DNA of 64,000 nt from an uncultured Bacteroidota bacterium (lineage in GTDB: Bacteria; Bacteroidota; Bacteroidia; Flavobacteriales; Flavobacteriaceae). The DNA is taken from contig CABYEA010000005.1 in NCBI GenBank assembly GCA_902517895.1, positions 1 through 64,000 of the forward strand, given 5' to 3'. The first letter of the stretch is position 1. Every line of letters starts with the position of its first letter. Positions 36,128-47,032 of this stretch are shown piece after piece. The position numbers were made by a program, and so were the translations under genes. Below the pieces are notes generated by a model. It saw only the letters and a program-made list of their open reading frames with translations, was not told where the DNA came from and did not search any database.

Positions 36128-36874
36128 ATGAAACTGACTTTAAAAATTTGGCGACAAAAAAACTTTGAGACTAAGGGTCGAATTGTCAATTATAAGATTG
36201 ATAATATCTCACCTGACATGTCATTTCTTGAGATGTTGGATGTTTTGAATGCTGATTTAATCTCAAAAGATGAAGACCCTGTGTCTTTTGATCATGATTG
36301 TAGAGAAGGTATTTGCGGTTCATGTTCATTATTTATTAACGGTCAAGCTCACGGACCTGACAGAAGAATAACTACATGTCAGCTTCACATGAGAAAGTTT
36401 AAAGATGGGGATACTATATATATAGAGCCTTTTAGAGCCAAGGCATTTCCAGTAATTAAAGACTTAGTTGTAGATAGAAGTGCTTTTGATAGAATACAAC
36501 AGTCTGGCGGATATATTTCTGTGAACACATCTGGAAATACCCAAGATGCGAATTCAATTCCAATAAATAAAGATAATGCAGATGATGCTTTTGATGCAGC
36601 CACATGCATTGGTTGTGGCGCCTGTGTTGCTACTTGTAAAAACTCATCGGCTATGTTGTTTGTTGGGGCAAAGGTTTCTCAATATTCTTTGCTACCTCAA
36701 GGCCAAACAGAAGCTTCAAGAAGAGTTATCAATATGGTTAATCAAATGGATCTAGAAGGGTTTGGAAATTGCTCAAATACTGGCGCGTGTGAGGTAGAAT
36801 GCCCAAAAGGGATATCCCTTGATAATATTGCAAGAATGAACAGGGAGCTTATGAAAGCATCAATAAAAAAGTAA
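36128..36874 (+). CDS. sdhB: succinate dehydrogenase iron-sulfur subunit
   Basis: A 248-residue electron-transfer subunit of complex II that carries electrons from the SdhA flavin to quinone. The [2Fe-2S] cysteines are in [12 protein letters not shown] and TTCQLHM. The C-terminal ferredoxin-like part has [13 protein letters not shown] and [14 protein letters not shown] for the [4Fe-4S] and [3Fe-4S] clusters. The start is ATG 36128 ([10 protein letters not shown]), which agrees with family N-termini. The reading frame is open back to 36017, but that stretch lies inside sdhA. The gene meets the Big_5 lipoprotein gene end to end at 36874/36875. Confidence 0.97.
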   Translation: MKLTLKIWRQKNFETKGRIVNYKIDNISPDMSFLEMLDVLNADLISKDEDPVSFDHDCREGICGSCSLFINGQAHGPDRRITTCQLHMRKFKDGDTIYIEPFRAKAFPVIKDLVVDRSAFDRIQQSGGYISVNTSGNTQDANSIPINKDNADDAFDAATCIGCGACVATCKNSSAMLFVGAKVSQYSLLPQGQTEASRRVINMVNQMDLEGFGNCSNTGACEVECPKGISLDNIARMNRELMKASIKK

Positions 36875-38467
36875 TTATTCTAATATAAACTCTTGAACTA
36901 AATCCCATCCTGCTCTAACATCAACTTCATCGGGATAATAAACGACTCTTTCAGGAAATATTTTATTCAAAAAATTCCCTGAATCAAACTTTTTATTTTG
37001 ATTTTTATCAAAGGTTATTCTTATGAAATATTTTCCAGGGTCAATATTGTTAAAGTCAATTGATGAGGAATTTATTGAATAAGTGTCATATTTTACTTGC
37101 CCTCTAGAATTAACCAATTCTATAATTATTGGAAATACTGCATTTCTGAGATTTAAGTTTAAATTTCCGTAATCATTATAAGTTCGGGTTCTTGCCTTAA
37201 AAAATAAACTATCATTTATATTTTCATAAAAGTCTGTTAAAGCACCCGGCATAAGTTCAATTCTATATTCCTGTTCCTCCTCCTTTTCAAAAATAAAACT
37301 ATATTGGTTTGCTAATGAATCAAGTTTGATTTCAAAATCAATATTTAATGAGTCTTTATCAAAAACCTTAATTTTTTCTTTGTTAATTTTTTCGAATGGT
37401 AAATTTGCTTCAATTATAAAATTATCCTCAAATTTTAAGGTTTTATTTTGTTCAGATTTAATTATTAATGAGTCATTTTCTTTATCCCTTAATTTTATTT
37501 TTAGAGTATCAGAAAATTTTTTATTAAAAACATTAAATAGTATTGAATCTAATTTTTTGTCTGTTTTTAGCCAATAAATTAAACTGTCTGAATCATGATG
37601 TCTTGTAATTTTTCCATAGTAATTTAGACTATCATCATTAATAATTTTGATTTTAAAATTTTCAAACTCACCTTCATATCCAAACTTAAAAGACCTATTT
37701 GTTTTTTGTTTTGGCTTACCTAATTTAAAGGGTGGTGTTTCCTTAAAAACTTTTAAATCTATAATACTATCGGCAGGTAATTCAATAAACTCCTTTGTAA
37801 AGCCTATTTTATCTAATTTGCTTTGAAAAATATAATCTTTGTTTTCTTCTTCTAATGCTATAACAAGATATTTCCCCTTTTTTATATTTTGAACTATATA
37901 GTTATTAGTTGAATCAATAACTTTGGCTACGTGTTTTGGTTTTTGTTTGTAGATAATTGAGTCTGTGAATAATGAATCAATTTCATATAATAAAACATTA
38001 ATATTTTCGCTAATTTCTTTACTGAAGGCATCATATACAGATCCTTTAATAAATAACGAATCAATATAATTCCCGGTTGAAAAGACATAACGATAGTTAC
38101 TCAGGGGATTTTTCTCATTATTATCTTGTATACTTTCACCAAAGTGAAAACTGTATGTTGTATTTTCTCTGAGTGAATCAAGTTCTGATATTTTTAATAT
38201 TTTACTAGCTGAACCCATCGGTAAAATGTAAGGCATCGGGTCAATTGGAGGAGATATTATCAGTTCTTTCTGTGTATTATTTAACTTGATATATTCATCA
38301 AAAATTATTTCAATATTTTCAGAATTAAAATTTGACGAGAAATTTTCAGGAATTGATTTCAATACAACAGGAGGATCAGTGTCAATTTCTCCGCCGGTTG
38401 GTGTACCCCTATTTGCACATCCTGAGATTATTAATACGATAATCAACAAATATTTATTTACACCCAT
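36875..38467 (-). CDS. Big_5 (Ig-like) domain lipoprotein
   Basis: A 530-residue lipoprotein with a signal peptide and lipobox ending in IISGC (Cys at residue 17), followed by the CANRGTPTGGEIDTDPPVVLKSIPENFS opening of a Big_5 domain (residues about 28-130, with FDEYIKLNN and FSTGNYID). The remainder is beta-rich, ending in a conserved part (GKYFIRITFDKNQNKKFDSGNF, FPERVVYYPDEVDVRAGWD) that is common in this family. It is anchored in the outer membrane or the periplasmic side; its function is unknown. The gene is read against sdhB and away from glyS. Confidence 0.85.
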   Translation of the reverse strand: MGVNKYLLIIVLIISGCANRGTPTGGEIDTDPPVVLKSIPENFSSNFNSENIEIIFDEYIKLNNTQKELIISPPIDPMPYILPMGSASKILKISELDSLRENTTYSFHFGESIQDNNEKNPLSNYRYVFSTGNYIDSLFIKGSVYDAFSKEISENINVLLYEIDSLFTDSIIYKQKPKHVAKVIDSTNNYIVQNIKKGKYLVIALEEENKDYIFQSKLDKIGFTKEFIELPADSIIDLKVFKETPPFKLGKPKQKTNRSFKFGYEGEFENFKIKIINDDSLNYYGKITRHHDSDSLIYWLKTDKKLDSILFNVFNKKFSDTLKIKLRDKENDSLIIKSEQNKTLKFEDNFIIEANLPFEKINKEKIKVFDKDSLNIDFEIKLDSLANQYSFIFEKEEEQEYRIELMPGALTDFYENINDSLFFKARTRTYNDYGNLNLNLRNAVFPIIIELVNSRGQVKYDTYSINSSSIDFNNIDPGKYFIRITFDKNQNKKFDSGNFLNKIFPERVVYYPDEVDVRAGWDLVQEFILE

Positions 38468-38546
38468 AATTTATACTTCATTACAAAGAAACACATAATT
38501 TTAAAAAAAGCATTCCTTTGTTAAATGCGTTTTATATTTTTGTAGC

Positions 38547-40082
38547 ATGACTTCTAACCAAGAAACCTTTAAAAAAATCATTTCACATGCAAAAGAGTAT
38601 GGTTTTATTTTTCAAAGTAGTGAAATATATGATGGATTAAGTGCTGTTTATGATTACGGTCCCAATGGTGTCGAATTAAAAAATAATATTAAGAGTTATT
38701 GGTGGACATCTATGGTTCAAATGAATGAAAATATAGTTGGTTTTGATGCATCAGTTCTTATGCACCCAAAGATATGGAAAGCTTCAGGCCATGTGGATGC
38801 TTTTAACGACCCTTTGATTGACAATAAAGATTCTAAATCAAGATACCGGGCTGATGTTTTAATTGAAGATTATGTTAGAAAAATTGAATTAAAAATTAAT
38901 AAGGAAATTATTAAATCCAAAAAAAGATTTGGTGACTCTTTTGATGAGAAACAGTTCCGAAAAACTAATTCTCGTGTATTAGATTATGAAAGAAAAATTA
39001 AAGAGATAAACACAGAAATGAAAAAATGTTTTGACGATGATGATTTGGTTTCATTGAAGAAATTAATTGACGATCTAGGAATTGTTGACCCTGTTTCAGG
39101 ATCAAAAAACTGGACTGAAATAAAACAGTTTAATCTTATGTTTTCCACTAGTATTGGTGCAAGTATAGATTCTTCTTCAGAAATATTTCTTAGACCTGAA
39201 ACTGCTCAAGGAATTTTTGTTAATTTTCTGAATGTCCAGAAAAGCTCTAGGAAAAAAATTCCCTTTGGCATCGCTCAAATTGGTAAAGCCTTTAGAAATG
39301 AGATTGTTGCCAGACAATTTGTTTTTAGAATGAGGGAATTTGAACAAATGGAAATGCAATTCTTTGTTAAACCGGGCACTCAATCTCAATGGTATAATCA
39401 ATGGAAAGACACTAGAATGAAGTGGCATCAGGCCCTAGGTTTGGGTGAAGAAAATTACAGGTTTCATGATCATGATAAATTAGCCCATTACGCTGATGCT
39501 GCTTGTGATATAGAGTTTAATTTTCCTTTCGGATTCAAAGAGCTGGAAGGTATTCACTCGAGAACTGATTTTGATTTATCTCAACATGAGAAATATTCTG
39601 GAAAGAAAATTAAATATTTTGATCCTGAAATTAATGAAAGTTATACTCCATATGTTGTTGAAACCTCTATTGGACTTGACAGAATGTTTCTTGCTATTTT
39701 ATCTAGTTCATATACTGAAGAGCGAATAGATGAACAAAATTCAAGATTAGTACTCAAAATTCCTGATTTTTTAGCACCCTATAAACTAGCAATCCTTCCT
39801 CTAGTAAAAAAAGATGGTTTGCCTGATTATGCCAATAGAATTTTTAATGATTTAAAAATTCATTACAATATTTCCTACGACGAAAAAGACGCAATTGGAA
39901 GAAGGTATAGACGTCAGGATGCAATTGGAACTCCTCTCTGTATAACCGTTGATCATGACTCATTAAAAGATGATAAAGTAACAGTTAGATTTCGAGATTC
40001 CATGCAACAAATTAGAATTGATATATCTCAATTAAAAAAGGAAATTGACGATAGACTGAGCCTTTCAAATTGGCTAGATTAA
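38547..40082 (+). CDS. glyS: glycine--tRNA ligase (dimeric type)
   Basis: A 511-residue class II synthetase that charges glycine, of the single-chain alpha2 type found in Bacteroidota and eukaryotes. N-terminal GFIFQSSEIYDGLSAVYDYG and GPNGVELKNNIK, then the class II motif 2 region (FLRPETAQGIFVNF, AFRNEI, REFEQMEMQFF), the motif 3 region (PYVVETSIGLDRMFLAIL) and a C-terminal anticodon-binding domain (PDFLAPYKLAILPL). The length is normal. A TATTTTTG box at 38535-38542 ends only 4 bases before the ATG, so I do not treat it as the promoter. Confidence 0.97.
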   Translation: MTSNQETFKKIISHAKEYGFIFQSSEIYDGLSAVYDYGPNGVELKNNIKSYWWTSMVQMNENIVGFDASVLMHPKIWKASGHVDAFNDPLIDNKDSKSRYRADVLIEDYVRKIELKINKEIIKSKKRFGDSFDEKQFRKTNSRVLDYERKIKEINTEMKKCFDDDDLVSLKKLIDDLGIVDPVSGSKNWTEIKQFNLMFSTSIGASIDSSSEIFLRPETAQGIFVNFLNVQKSSRKKIPFGIAQIGKAFRNEIVARQFVFRMREFEQMEMQFFVKPGTQSQWYNQWKDTRMKWHQALGLGEENYRFHDHDKLAHYADAACDIEFNFPFGFKELEGIHSRTDFDLSQHEKYSGKKIKYFDPEINESYTPYVVETSIGLDRMFLAILSSSYTEERIDEQNSRLVLKIPDFLAPYKLAILPLVKKDGLPDYANRIFNDLKIHYNISYDEKDAIGRRYRRQDAIGTPLCITVDHDSLKDDKVTVRFRDSMQQIRIDISQLKKEIDDRLSLSNWLD

Positions 40083-40160
40083 ATCTATAGCTTAGATATT
40101 TTATTTATTTATTTAAATGAGTTAAATTGCGAAACTTTTGATACAATATTAATCTTCCAG

Positions 40161-43100
40161 ATGAAAAAAAATTTCAACTTACTTTTTACATTAATTTCTT
40201 TCCTTTTTTTTAACCTTGAAGGTTTTTCTCAGCTAAAATATAATTCTCCACAACCAAAACCTGATTCCTTTAAGGTTAATAAAGTATCAAATCTTAATTA
40301 TAAATATGTACCTAGTTTCAAGGAGCAAATTCAAAATGGAACTTTTATACCTGCTAATCCCAGTGATTATAAAAACCAGGGCCCACAGAAAAAAATATTT
40401 ACCAATACAAAAGTAGTCCCAGGAAAGGGTCTTCCTAAAGGAAATGACCCATTAGTAGACTTTACTTTTAATAATATAAAAAAACAAACAAGGGATCCGT
40501 TGTTAACTTTTCAAACAACTGCAAATACTGCCACACCAGGGGATCCAACTGGCGAGATTGGAAGAGATTTTTATTTAGCATCTTGGAACTCCGCATTTCG
40601 ATTTTTTAATCTGGATGGTACACCCGTAATTCCTGCGGCCAACCTAATCTCTTTATTTAGTGAAAATTTAGGAGATCCAATAGTTATGTATGATAGTGAA
40701 GTTGATAGATATATAATATCTTCAATGGGAAATTCAGCCTTAAATTTTGCAATTTCAGAAACCAACGATCCTGTAAATGATGGATGGCATACTTACCAAG
40801 CTTCCAACGAAACTTTTCCAGCAGGAGACACTTCATTCCCTGATTATCCTAAATATTCAATTTGGTCTGATGGTTATTATTGTACTATTAATAATGCAGG
40901 TGGTAATAATTTATATGTTCTTGAAAGAGAAAAAATTATTAACGGAGATCCAACTGCTTCAATACAAGCTTTTGCAACTCCTTCAATGGCAACATTTGGT
41001 TTCTCTTCAGCTCAAATCTTAGACATCGCTGATGACAATCATCCTCCCGAGGGAAATGCAACTTTAATTTACTTACAGGATGATTCATGGGGAGGTGTTT
41101 CTAACGATCACATAAAGCTATGGGATGTTAATATTGACTGGGATACTCCTTCGAATTCTTCAATATCCAACCCAACAGAAATTGAAACAACTCCTTTTAA
41201 CAGTGTATTACCTGGTGGTTTTAGTAATCTACAACAACCAAATGGAGTTTCTATTGATGCGGTTCAAGCTACTATAATGAACCAAGCACAGTTTAGAAAG
41301 TTTCCAACTCACAACTCAGCTGTATTTAATTTTGTAGTTGATACTGACGGATCATCTCAAGTATTAGCTGGTATAAGATGGTATGAGTTAAGGCAAGATG
41401 CAGATGGTCAACCCTGGACGATTTTTCAGGAGGGAACTTACCTTGCTCCTGATGGGCGCCATGCTTTCATGGGTAGCATGTCAATTGATTTGCAAGGTAA
41501 TATTGGAATGGGATATTCCTCTGTTAGCACTTCAGAATCAGTTTCGTTGAGGTATACCGGAAGATATGCTGCAGATCCTTTAGGTGAAATGACATTAGAA
41601 GAGGGCTTAATCACTCAGGGCAATGGAAATAGTAATGCTAATAGATATTCTGATTATGCACAAATTAGTGTAGATCCAAACAATGATAAACAATTTTGGT
41701 TTGTAGGTGAATATTTTTCACCTGCTAGAAGTCATATGGTAGGTGCTTTCCAAATTGCTGCCGATGCTGCTTTTGACGCGGGGATAATTAGTATAGATAC
41801 ACCTGTGTCAGGGACATTGTCTGACAATGAGAGTGTAACGATAACAATATTTAATTATGGAGAAAATGATATCTCAAATTTTGAAGTGTCATTTCAATTA
41901 GACGGTGGAGATGTTACAACCGAAACGTTCCCCGGTACAATTGCAACTGGAGAGACAGCTCAATATACTTTTTCAGCAACTGTTAATATGTCAACGGTTG
42001 GTACAATATACTCTTTAACTGCTTTCACAGATTTAGCCGAGGATGAAAATAGTGATAATGACTCTGTAACCGAAAATATAGTTCATCTGAATCCAAATGA
42101 TTTAGGTGTTTCTGAAATTACATCTCCTTCATCTGGAGAATTACTTTCTGATTCAGAATCCGTAACTGTAACTATAGTTAATTATGGTGGAGAAACCCAA
42201 TATGATTTTGAGGTTAACTATGAATTTAACGGAGAGATTGTAACCGAAATTCTTCCCGGGCCGCTGGACGGAAATAGTTCAATGACCTATACTTTTGATC
42301 AAACCGTTGATGTTTCTCAATTTGGACCATATTTAATTTCTTCCTATACTTCATTGGATGGTGATGCAGATCCAACCAATGATTTAACTGAGATAGAATT
42401 CAATAATATTAATTGTGCTCCCTCTGCGGATTGTAGCCTAGATGATGGATTACAATTATTCCAATTAGGTGATATTAATAATGAATCTGGGTGTGAAGGA
42501 TATGGTGACTTTACCGACCAATCAACTGATTTGTTTCCCGGGGAAACTTATGATATTACCATGACAACTGGTTATGGTAATCAGTTTGTTAGAATTTGGA
42601 TTGATTATAATGATGATTTTAATTTTACATTGGATGAGCTGATACTTGACAATTACGAAATCGCTGATGGTCAAAATAATGGTTCATGGACTGAAACGAC
42701 GCAGATTACGATACCATTAAGTGCTCCAATTGGTCAGCACCTAATGAGGGCAAAAACAAATTGGAGTGTTCCTGTCCCTGACGATGCTTGTGAAGCAACA
42801 ATGTGGGGAGAAACAGAGGATTACATGGTTAATATTGTTCCTGCAGCTTCCTTTGATATTGGAGTCACTGACATAATTAGCCCTACTACTTCTACACTTT
42901 CAAATAATCAAACAATAACAATTCAGATCTCTAATTTTGGTGAAAATGAAGTGAGTAATTTTGATGTATCATATTCCTTAAACGGAGGCGATCTGGTAAC
43001 CGAAATATTTCAGTTGACTATATCTTCAGGTGAAGTTGTTGACTTCAGTTTTACAACAACAGCTGATATGTCCATTGTAAATGAATATTATGCAATTTTT

Positions 43101-44258
43101 GCTTCAGTATCATTGGACGGAGATGAAAATGCTGAAAATGATTCTTTTCTTATTGATGTGCAAAATCTTCCTGCCATAGATGTCGGTGTAACAGAAATAT
43201 TCTCACCACTTTCTGGTTCTGGATTAACTTCATCTGAATCGGTTGGGATAATAATAACAAATTTTGGAGGTACTGCAATTTCTAATTTTGAAGTATCATT
43301 TTCTATAAATGGTGAAGTTTTTACAGAAGTCGCAGAGGGCCCAATTGAAATTAATTCATCGATTGAATATATTTTTGAGCAGGGTGCAGATTTATCAGCA
43401 ATTGGATCATATGAAATTTCTTCATTCACGTCTGCTGACGGAGATTTTGATGAGTCGAATAACTCAAGTACCATTAATGTAATTCATGCAGGTTGTCAGC
43501 CAACCCCAACATCTGGTTGTAATCTTGATGGAATTAAAAGGTTTGTATTGGGAACAATTGATATAGATGATGGAGAAAATGGTTGTAATGGAGAAAATGA
43601 AGATGGATATGTTGACAGGACAGACTTGTCAACGGATTTGGATAGATCACCAGGTAATAATGAATATTTACTTCAAGCACAACATAATTGGACAAACGCA
43701 ACTGGAGAAGCTCTTTCAGTATGGATTGATTTTAATGACAACGGGGTTTTTGAAGATTCTGAAAGATTAATTTCAGGTGAACAATTTAGTGTTTCAGGAG
43801 TCTTAAATGATTTCTATTTAACAATACCTACTGATGCTCCCCTAGGTTCGCATATATTAAGGGCAAAAGCAATTGATATTACTCCTGAAACTGGTAACCC
43901 TGAAAGTATACTCGATCCTTGTGCAGAATTCTCCTATGGTGAAGTTCATGATTACACAGTTAACATTGGTGAAAATTTATCTAACACTGAATTATTTATT
44001 TCTGATAATCAATTTAACATATATTCTGTAGGTAATGATTTATTCAGGGCCAAACTAACTACTGACTATTCAGATATAATAACTTTTAGTGTTTATGATT
44101 CATCTGGAAAAAGAGTTGTGTTCAACTACATTGATAAAACAGATAATTTAAGTTATATTTATGATCTTGACATGTCTTTTGCATCCCCGGGAGTTTTTAT
44201 GATTAATATGGGTAATTCTGTTATAGGCTTTCAATCAGGTAAAATCATTGTCAAATAA
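40161..44258 (+). CDS. large secreted protein with CARDB and GEVED domains and C-terminal sorting domain
   Basis: A 1365-residue exported protein. A signal peptide (residues 1-23, ending FSQ) is followed by a 500-residue N-terminal part resembling a beta-propeller (DPIVMYDSEVDRYIISS, SIWSDGYYCTINNAGG). The remainder is modular: CARDB-like Ig folds at about 535-640 and 646-750, a GEVED domain at about 769-895 (VRIWIDYNDDFNF), CARDB again at about 898-1000 and 1006-1110, a second GEVED at about 1126-1270 and a T9SS-like tail to 1365. Likely surface-bound and perhaps involved in adhesion or polymer binding. It shares nearly identical DNA with the next gene, so the two are paralogues in their modules. 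Confidence 0.85.
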   Translation: MKKNFNLLFTLISFLFFNLEGFSQLKYNSPQPKPDSFKVNKVSNLNYKYVPSFKEQIQNGTFIPANPSDYKNQGPQKKIFTNTKVVPGKGLPKGNDPLVDFTFNNIKKQTRDPLLTFQTTANTATPGDPTGEIGRDFYLASWNSAFRFFNLDGTPVIPAANLISLFSENLGDPIVMYDSEVDRYIISSMGNSALNFAISETNDPVNDGWHTYQASNETFPAGDTSFPDYPKYSIWSDGYYCTINNAGGNNLYVLEREKIINGDPTASIQAFATPSMATFGFSSAQILDIADDNHPPEGNATLIYLQDDSWGGVSNDHIKLWDVNIDWDTPSNSSISNPTEIETTPFNSVLPGGFSNLQQPNGVSIDAVQATIMNQAQFRKFPTHNSAVFNFVVDTDGSSQVLAGIRWYELRQDADGQPWTIFQEGTYLAPDGRHAFMGSMSIDLQGNIGMGYSSVSTSESVSLRYTGRYAADPLGEMTLEEGLITQGNGNSNANRYSDYAQISVDPNNDKQFWFVGEYFSPARSHMVGAFQIAADAAFDAGIISIDTPVSGTLSDNESVTITIFNYGENDISNFEVSFQLDGGDVTTETFPGTIATGETAQYTFSATVNMSTVGTIYSLTAFTDLAEDENSDNDSVTENIVHLNPNDLGVSEITSPSSGELLSDSESVTVTIVNYGGETQYDFEVNYEFNGEIVTEILPGPLDGNSSMTYTFDQTVDVSQFGPYLISSYTSLDGDADPTNDLTEIEFNNINCAPSADCSLDDGLQLFQLGDINNESGCEGYGDFTDQSTDLFPGETYDITMTTGYGNQFVRIWIDYNDDFNFTLDELILDNYEIADGQNNGSWTETTQITIPLSAPIGQHLMRAKTNWSVPVPDDACEATMWGETEDYMVNIVPAASFDIGVTDIISPTTSTLSNNQTITIQISNFGENEVSNFDVSYSLNGGDLVTEIFQLTISSGEVVDFSFTTTADMSIVNEYYAIFASVSLDGDENAENDSFLIDVQNLPAIDVGVTEIFSPLSGSGLTSSESVGIIITNFGGTAISNFEVSFSINGEVFTEVAEGPIEINSSIEYIFEQGADLSAIGSYEISSFTSADGDFDESNNSSTINVIHAGCQPTPTSGCNLDGIKRFVLGTIDIDDGENGCNGENEDGYVDRTDLSTDLDRSPGNNEYLLQAQHNWTNATGEALSVWIDFNDNGVFEDSERLISGEQFSVSGVLNDFYLTIPTDAPLGSHILRAKAIDITPETGNPESILDPCAEFSYGEVHDYTVNIGENLSNTELFISDNQFNIYSVGNDLFRAKLTTDYSDIITFSVYDSSGKRVVFNYIDKTDNLSYIYDLDMSFASPGVFMINMGNSVIGFQSGKIIVK
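42457..42532. repeat. 76-bp segment shared with 46341-46416 (74 of 76 identical)
   Basis: Lies at the start of the first GEVED domain of the 1365-residue protein. Base-by-base comparison with 46341-46416 shows two mismatches. Diverged sequence lies on both sides. Confidence 0.85.
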
Positions 44259-44278
44259 AAATTTAATAATTAAATAAA

Positions 44279-47014
44279 ATGAAAAAAATAATTTACACTT
44301 TAGCATTTCTTTTTTCGATTTCTGGTTTTTCTCAGGTTACAAATGAAGGAGCGCCAAATAGCTGGTCCTTAGGGGTTGATAATTCTAATATTACTGAGAT
44401 AGAGTTACCATCTTTTGACCTTGATAGAGTAAAAGCTGAGGATAAGGTTAATGATAATGAGCCTTCCGTTCCTTGGAGATTTGGATATATGCATAGTGTT
44501 GATTATAGTTTTGAGGATGGATCTTGGACAACATTAGAAAACGGTGATCGAATTTGGAGGATTCTTATTTCATCTTCTGGTGCATTGTCCTTAAATTTTA
44601 TTTTTGACGATTTTTATATGCCTGACGGAGGATACATATATATATATAATGATGAAAGAACTGACCTTCTAGGTGCTTATGATTCTCAGCAGAATCAAGA
44701 AAGTGGAATACTTGGAACATGGCTTGTTGAAGGTGATAAGGTATGGATTGAATATTTTGAGCCGAATGAGTCTTATAATCAAGGCAGGTTACATATTGCA
44801 AAGGCAACCCATGGCTACAGAAATGCTAAGACTTTCAATGAAGCTAAAGCACTTAATCAATCTGGCCATTGTAATTTAGATGTTGAATGCTCAATTGGTG
44901 ACGATTGGGTTGATTTGAAAGATCACCACAAAAGAGCATCTGCACTTCTAATTTCTGGTGGTTCTTCTTTTTGTTCAGGAGCCCTTATAAATAATACAGA
45001 AAATGATGGCACACCTTATTTTTTAACTGCAGATCATTGTACTGGAAGTAGTGCAGCTGCTTGGTCATTTAGGTTTGGATGGATTAGCCCAACAACTGTA
45101 TGTGCTACAACTCAGTCCAATGCCAATGGCCCAACAAATATGACAATTAGTGGCGCTACGATTCGTGCAAGATCAAGTGCTTCAGATTTTGCCCTTATTG
45201 AAATTAATAATAATATCCCAACATCTTGGGATAGGGTATTTTCAGGTTGGGATAATTCTGGACAAACCCCTGATTTTACTGTTGGAATTCACCACCCAGT
45301 TGGTGATGTAATGAAGGTATGTAGAGACGATGACCAGCCAATCCAAGCATTCAATGCCGGTGCTGCAACTTGGGAAATTACCACAGCAGGTGGAGGTTGG
45401 GAATTTGGAGTAACAGAAGGAGGCTCATCTGGATCACCATTATATGATCCTGAGGGGAGGATTATTGGTCAACTTTACGGTGGAGCTGCAGCGTGCTCAG
45501 GGACTAATGATAATAACCAATTTGATTATTATGGTAGAGTTGATGTTTCATGGAATGGTGGTGGAACTTCTTCTTCAAGATTAAAAGACTGGTTAGACCC
45601 CAATGATACAGGTGCTACAGATGTAGGGCCATACCCAGCACTGACTTTATTGGCTTATGATATAGGGATTGATAGTATAGATTCTCCTGTTTCCGGAACG
45701 CTTACTAATAATGAGTCGGTTACAGTATCAATCACAAATTATGGTAGTGAAGTTGCCTCAAATTTTGATGTCTCATATCAAATTGACGGGGGAACTGTGG
45801 TTTCAGAGACTTATACTGAATCAGTTGATTCTGAGCAGACGGTTCAACATACTTTTAATACTACAGCTGATTTATCCACAGTTGGAGCTACCTACTCAAT
45901 TCTTGCATCAGTTTCGCTTCCCGGAGACGATAATCCTGAAAATGATTCAATAACAATTGAGTTAGAACATCTAAACCCAAACGATATTGGTGTTTCTGAA
46001 ATTATTTCTCCCTCTTCTGGAAATAATTTATCCAACGCTGAACAAGTAACAGTTAATATAACAAATTACGGTGGAGCATCACAATCAAGTTTCGATGTAT
46101 CGTTCGATTTTGATGGTTCTGTAGTAACTGAAACAGTTGATGGTTCTGTAGACGGAAATAGCTCAATTGAACACACATTTTCTCAAACACTTGATCTTTC
46201 TGAATTTGGAAGCTATTCTATAACAGCTTACACTTCTTTGGCTAATGATAGTGATTCAACGAATGATTCAATTACAGCAACAGTTAATAATGTAAATTGT
46301 ACACCTACAGCTGATTGTAGTCTAGGTGATGGTTTTCAGCTATTCCAATTAGGTGATATTAATAATGAATCAGGTTGTGAAGGATATGGTGACTTTACCG
46401 ACCAATCAACTGATTTAGCGCGTGCTGAAACTTATGACCTTACAATGGTAACAGGTTGGGGAGCTCAAAATGTTAGAGTGTGGATTGATTTTAATGATGA
46501 CTTCAATTTCTCATTAGACGAATTGATTGTTAATAATTATGTCATTGCTGAATTTTCAAATACTTCAGGCTCTTATGAAGATACAGTTCAAATTACTATT
46601 CCTGATGATGCACCTCTAGGACAGCACATGATGCGGGCTAAAAGCAATTGGAATAATCCTGTACCGGACGATGCTTGTGCGGAGACACAGTATGGTGAAA
46701 CAGAAGATTATATGGTAAATATTGTTGAATCACTTTCCATTGATAATTTTGAAATGAATTATGCTGAATTAATGATTTACTCTAATGATAATGAATATTT
46801 TTCTATTAATCTTACGACAAATTACAGTGAAGTTCTAGAATTAAGTGTTTATGATTTAAGAGGAAGGATATTAAGCTTTGATAATATTTTTAAATCAAAT
46901 AATTTATATTACAATCATAATTTAGATATGTCAGAGGCAGACGCTGGTGTATATATTATTAAACTAGGTAATCAAACTATTGGTTATAAAACTGCAAAAA
47001 TAGTAGTTAGATAA
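44279..47014 (+). CDS. secreted trypsin-like serine protease with CARDB and GEVED domains and sorting tail
   Basis: A 911-residue exported peptidase. A signal peptide (residues 1-18) is followed by a 190-residue propeptide-like region and a chymotrypsin-fold domain with the triad His 253 (TADHCTG), Asp 303 (SDFALIEI) and Ser 384 (GGSSGSPLYD). The layout is like Lys-C/lysyl-endopeptidase-type enzymes with several cysteines (CSIGDDWVD, CSGALI). Two CARDB-like repeats, one GEVED domain and a C-terminal sorting domain (ELSVYDLRGRILS) follow. It should be exported by T9SS and digest proteins outside the cell. It follows its paralogous neighbour by 20 bases and ends before a strong terminator. Confidence 0.92.
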   Translation: MKKIIYTLAFLFSISGFSQVTNEGAPNSWSLGVDNSNITEIELPSFDLDRVKAEDKVNDNEPSVPWRFGYMHSVDYSFEDGSWTTLENGDRIWRILISSSGALSLNFIFDDFYMPDGGYIYIYNDERTDLLGAYDSQQNQESGILGTWLVEGDKVWIEYFEPNESYNQGRLHIAKATHGYRNAKTFNEAKALNQSGHCNLDVECSIGDDWVDLKDHHKRASALLISGGSSFCSGALINNTENDGTPYFLTADHCTGSSAAAWSFRFGWISPTTVCATTQSNANGPTNMTISGATIRARSSASDFALIEINNNIPTSWDRVFSGWDNSGQTPDFTVGIHHPVGDVMKVCRDDDQPIQAFNAGAATWEITTAGGGWEFGVTEGGSSGSPLYDPEGRIIGQLYGGAAACSGTNDNNQFDYYGRVDVSWNGGGTSSSRLKDWLDPNDTGATDVGPYPALTLLAYDIGIDSIDSPVSGTLTNNESVTVSITNYGSEVASNFDVSYQIDGGTVVSETYTESVDSEQTVQHTFNTTADLSTVGATYSILASVSLPGDDNPENDSITIELEHLNPNDIGVSEIISPSSGNNLSNAEQVTVNITNYGGASQSSFDVSFDFDGSVVTETVDGSVDGNSSIEHTFSQTLDLSEFGSYSITAYTSLANDSDSTNDSITATVNNVNCTPTADCSLGDGFQLFQLGDINNESGCEGYGDFTDQSTDLARAETYDLTMVTGWGAQNVRVWIDFNDDFNFSLDELIVNNYVIAEFSNTSGSYEDTVQITIPDDAPLGQHMMRAKSNWNNPVPDDACAETQYGETEDYMVNIVESLSIDNFEMNYAELMIYSNDNEYFSINLTTNYSEVLELSVYDLRGRILSFDNIFKSNNLYYNHNLDMSEADAGVYIIKLGNQTIGYKTAKIVVR
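46341..46416. repeat. 76-bp segment shared with 42457-42532
   Basis: Second copy, in the GEVED domain of the protease gene; 74 of 76 bases match. Confidence 0.85.
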
Positions 47015-47032
47015 TCACAATTTTTTACACTC

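Noticed and set aside
38535..38542. TATTTTTG as the glyS promoter -7 box
   Set aside because: It ends only 4 bases before the ATG, and the TTTG upstream is 14 bases away, too close for the usual spacing.
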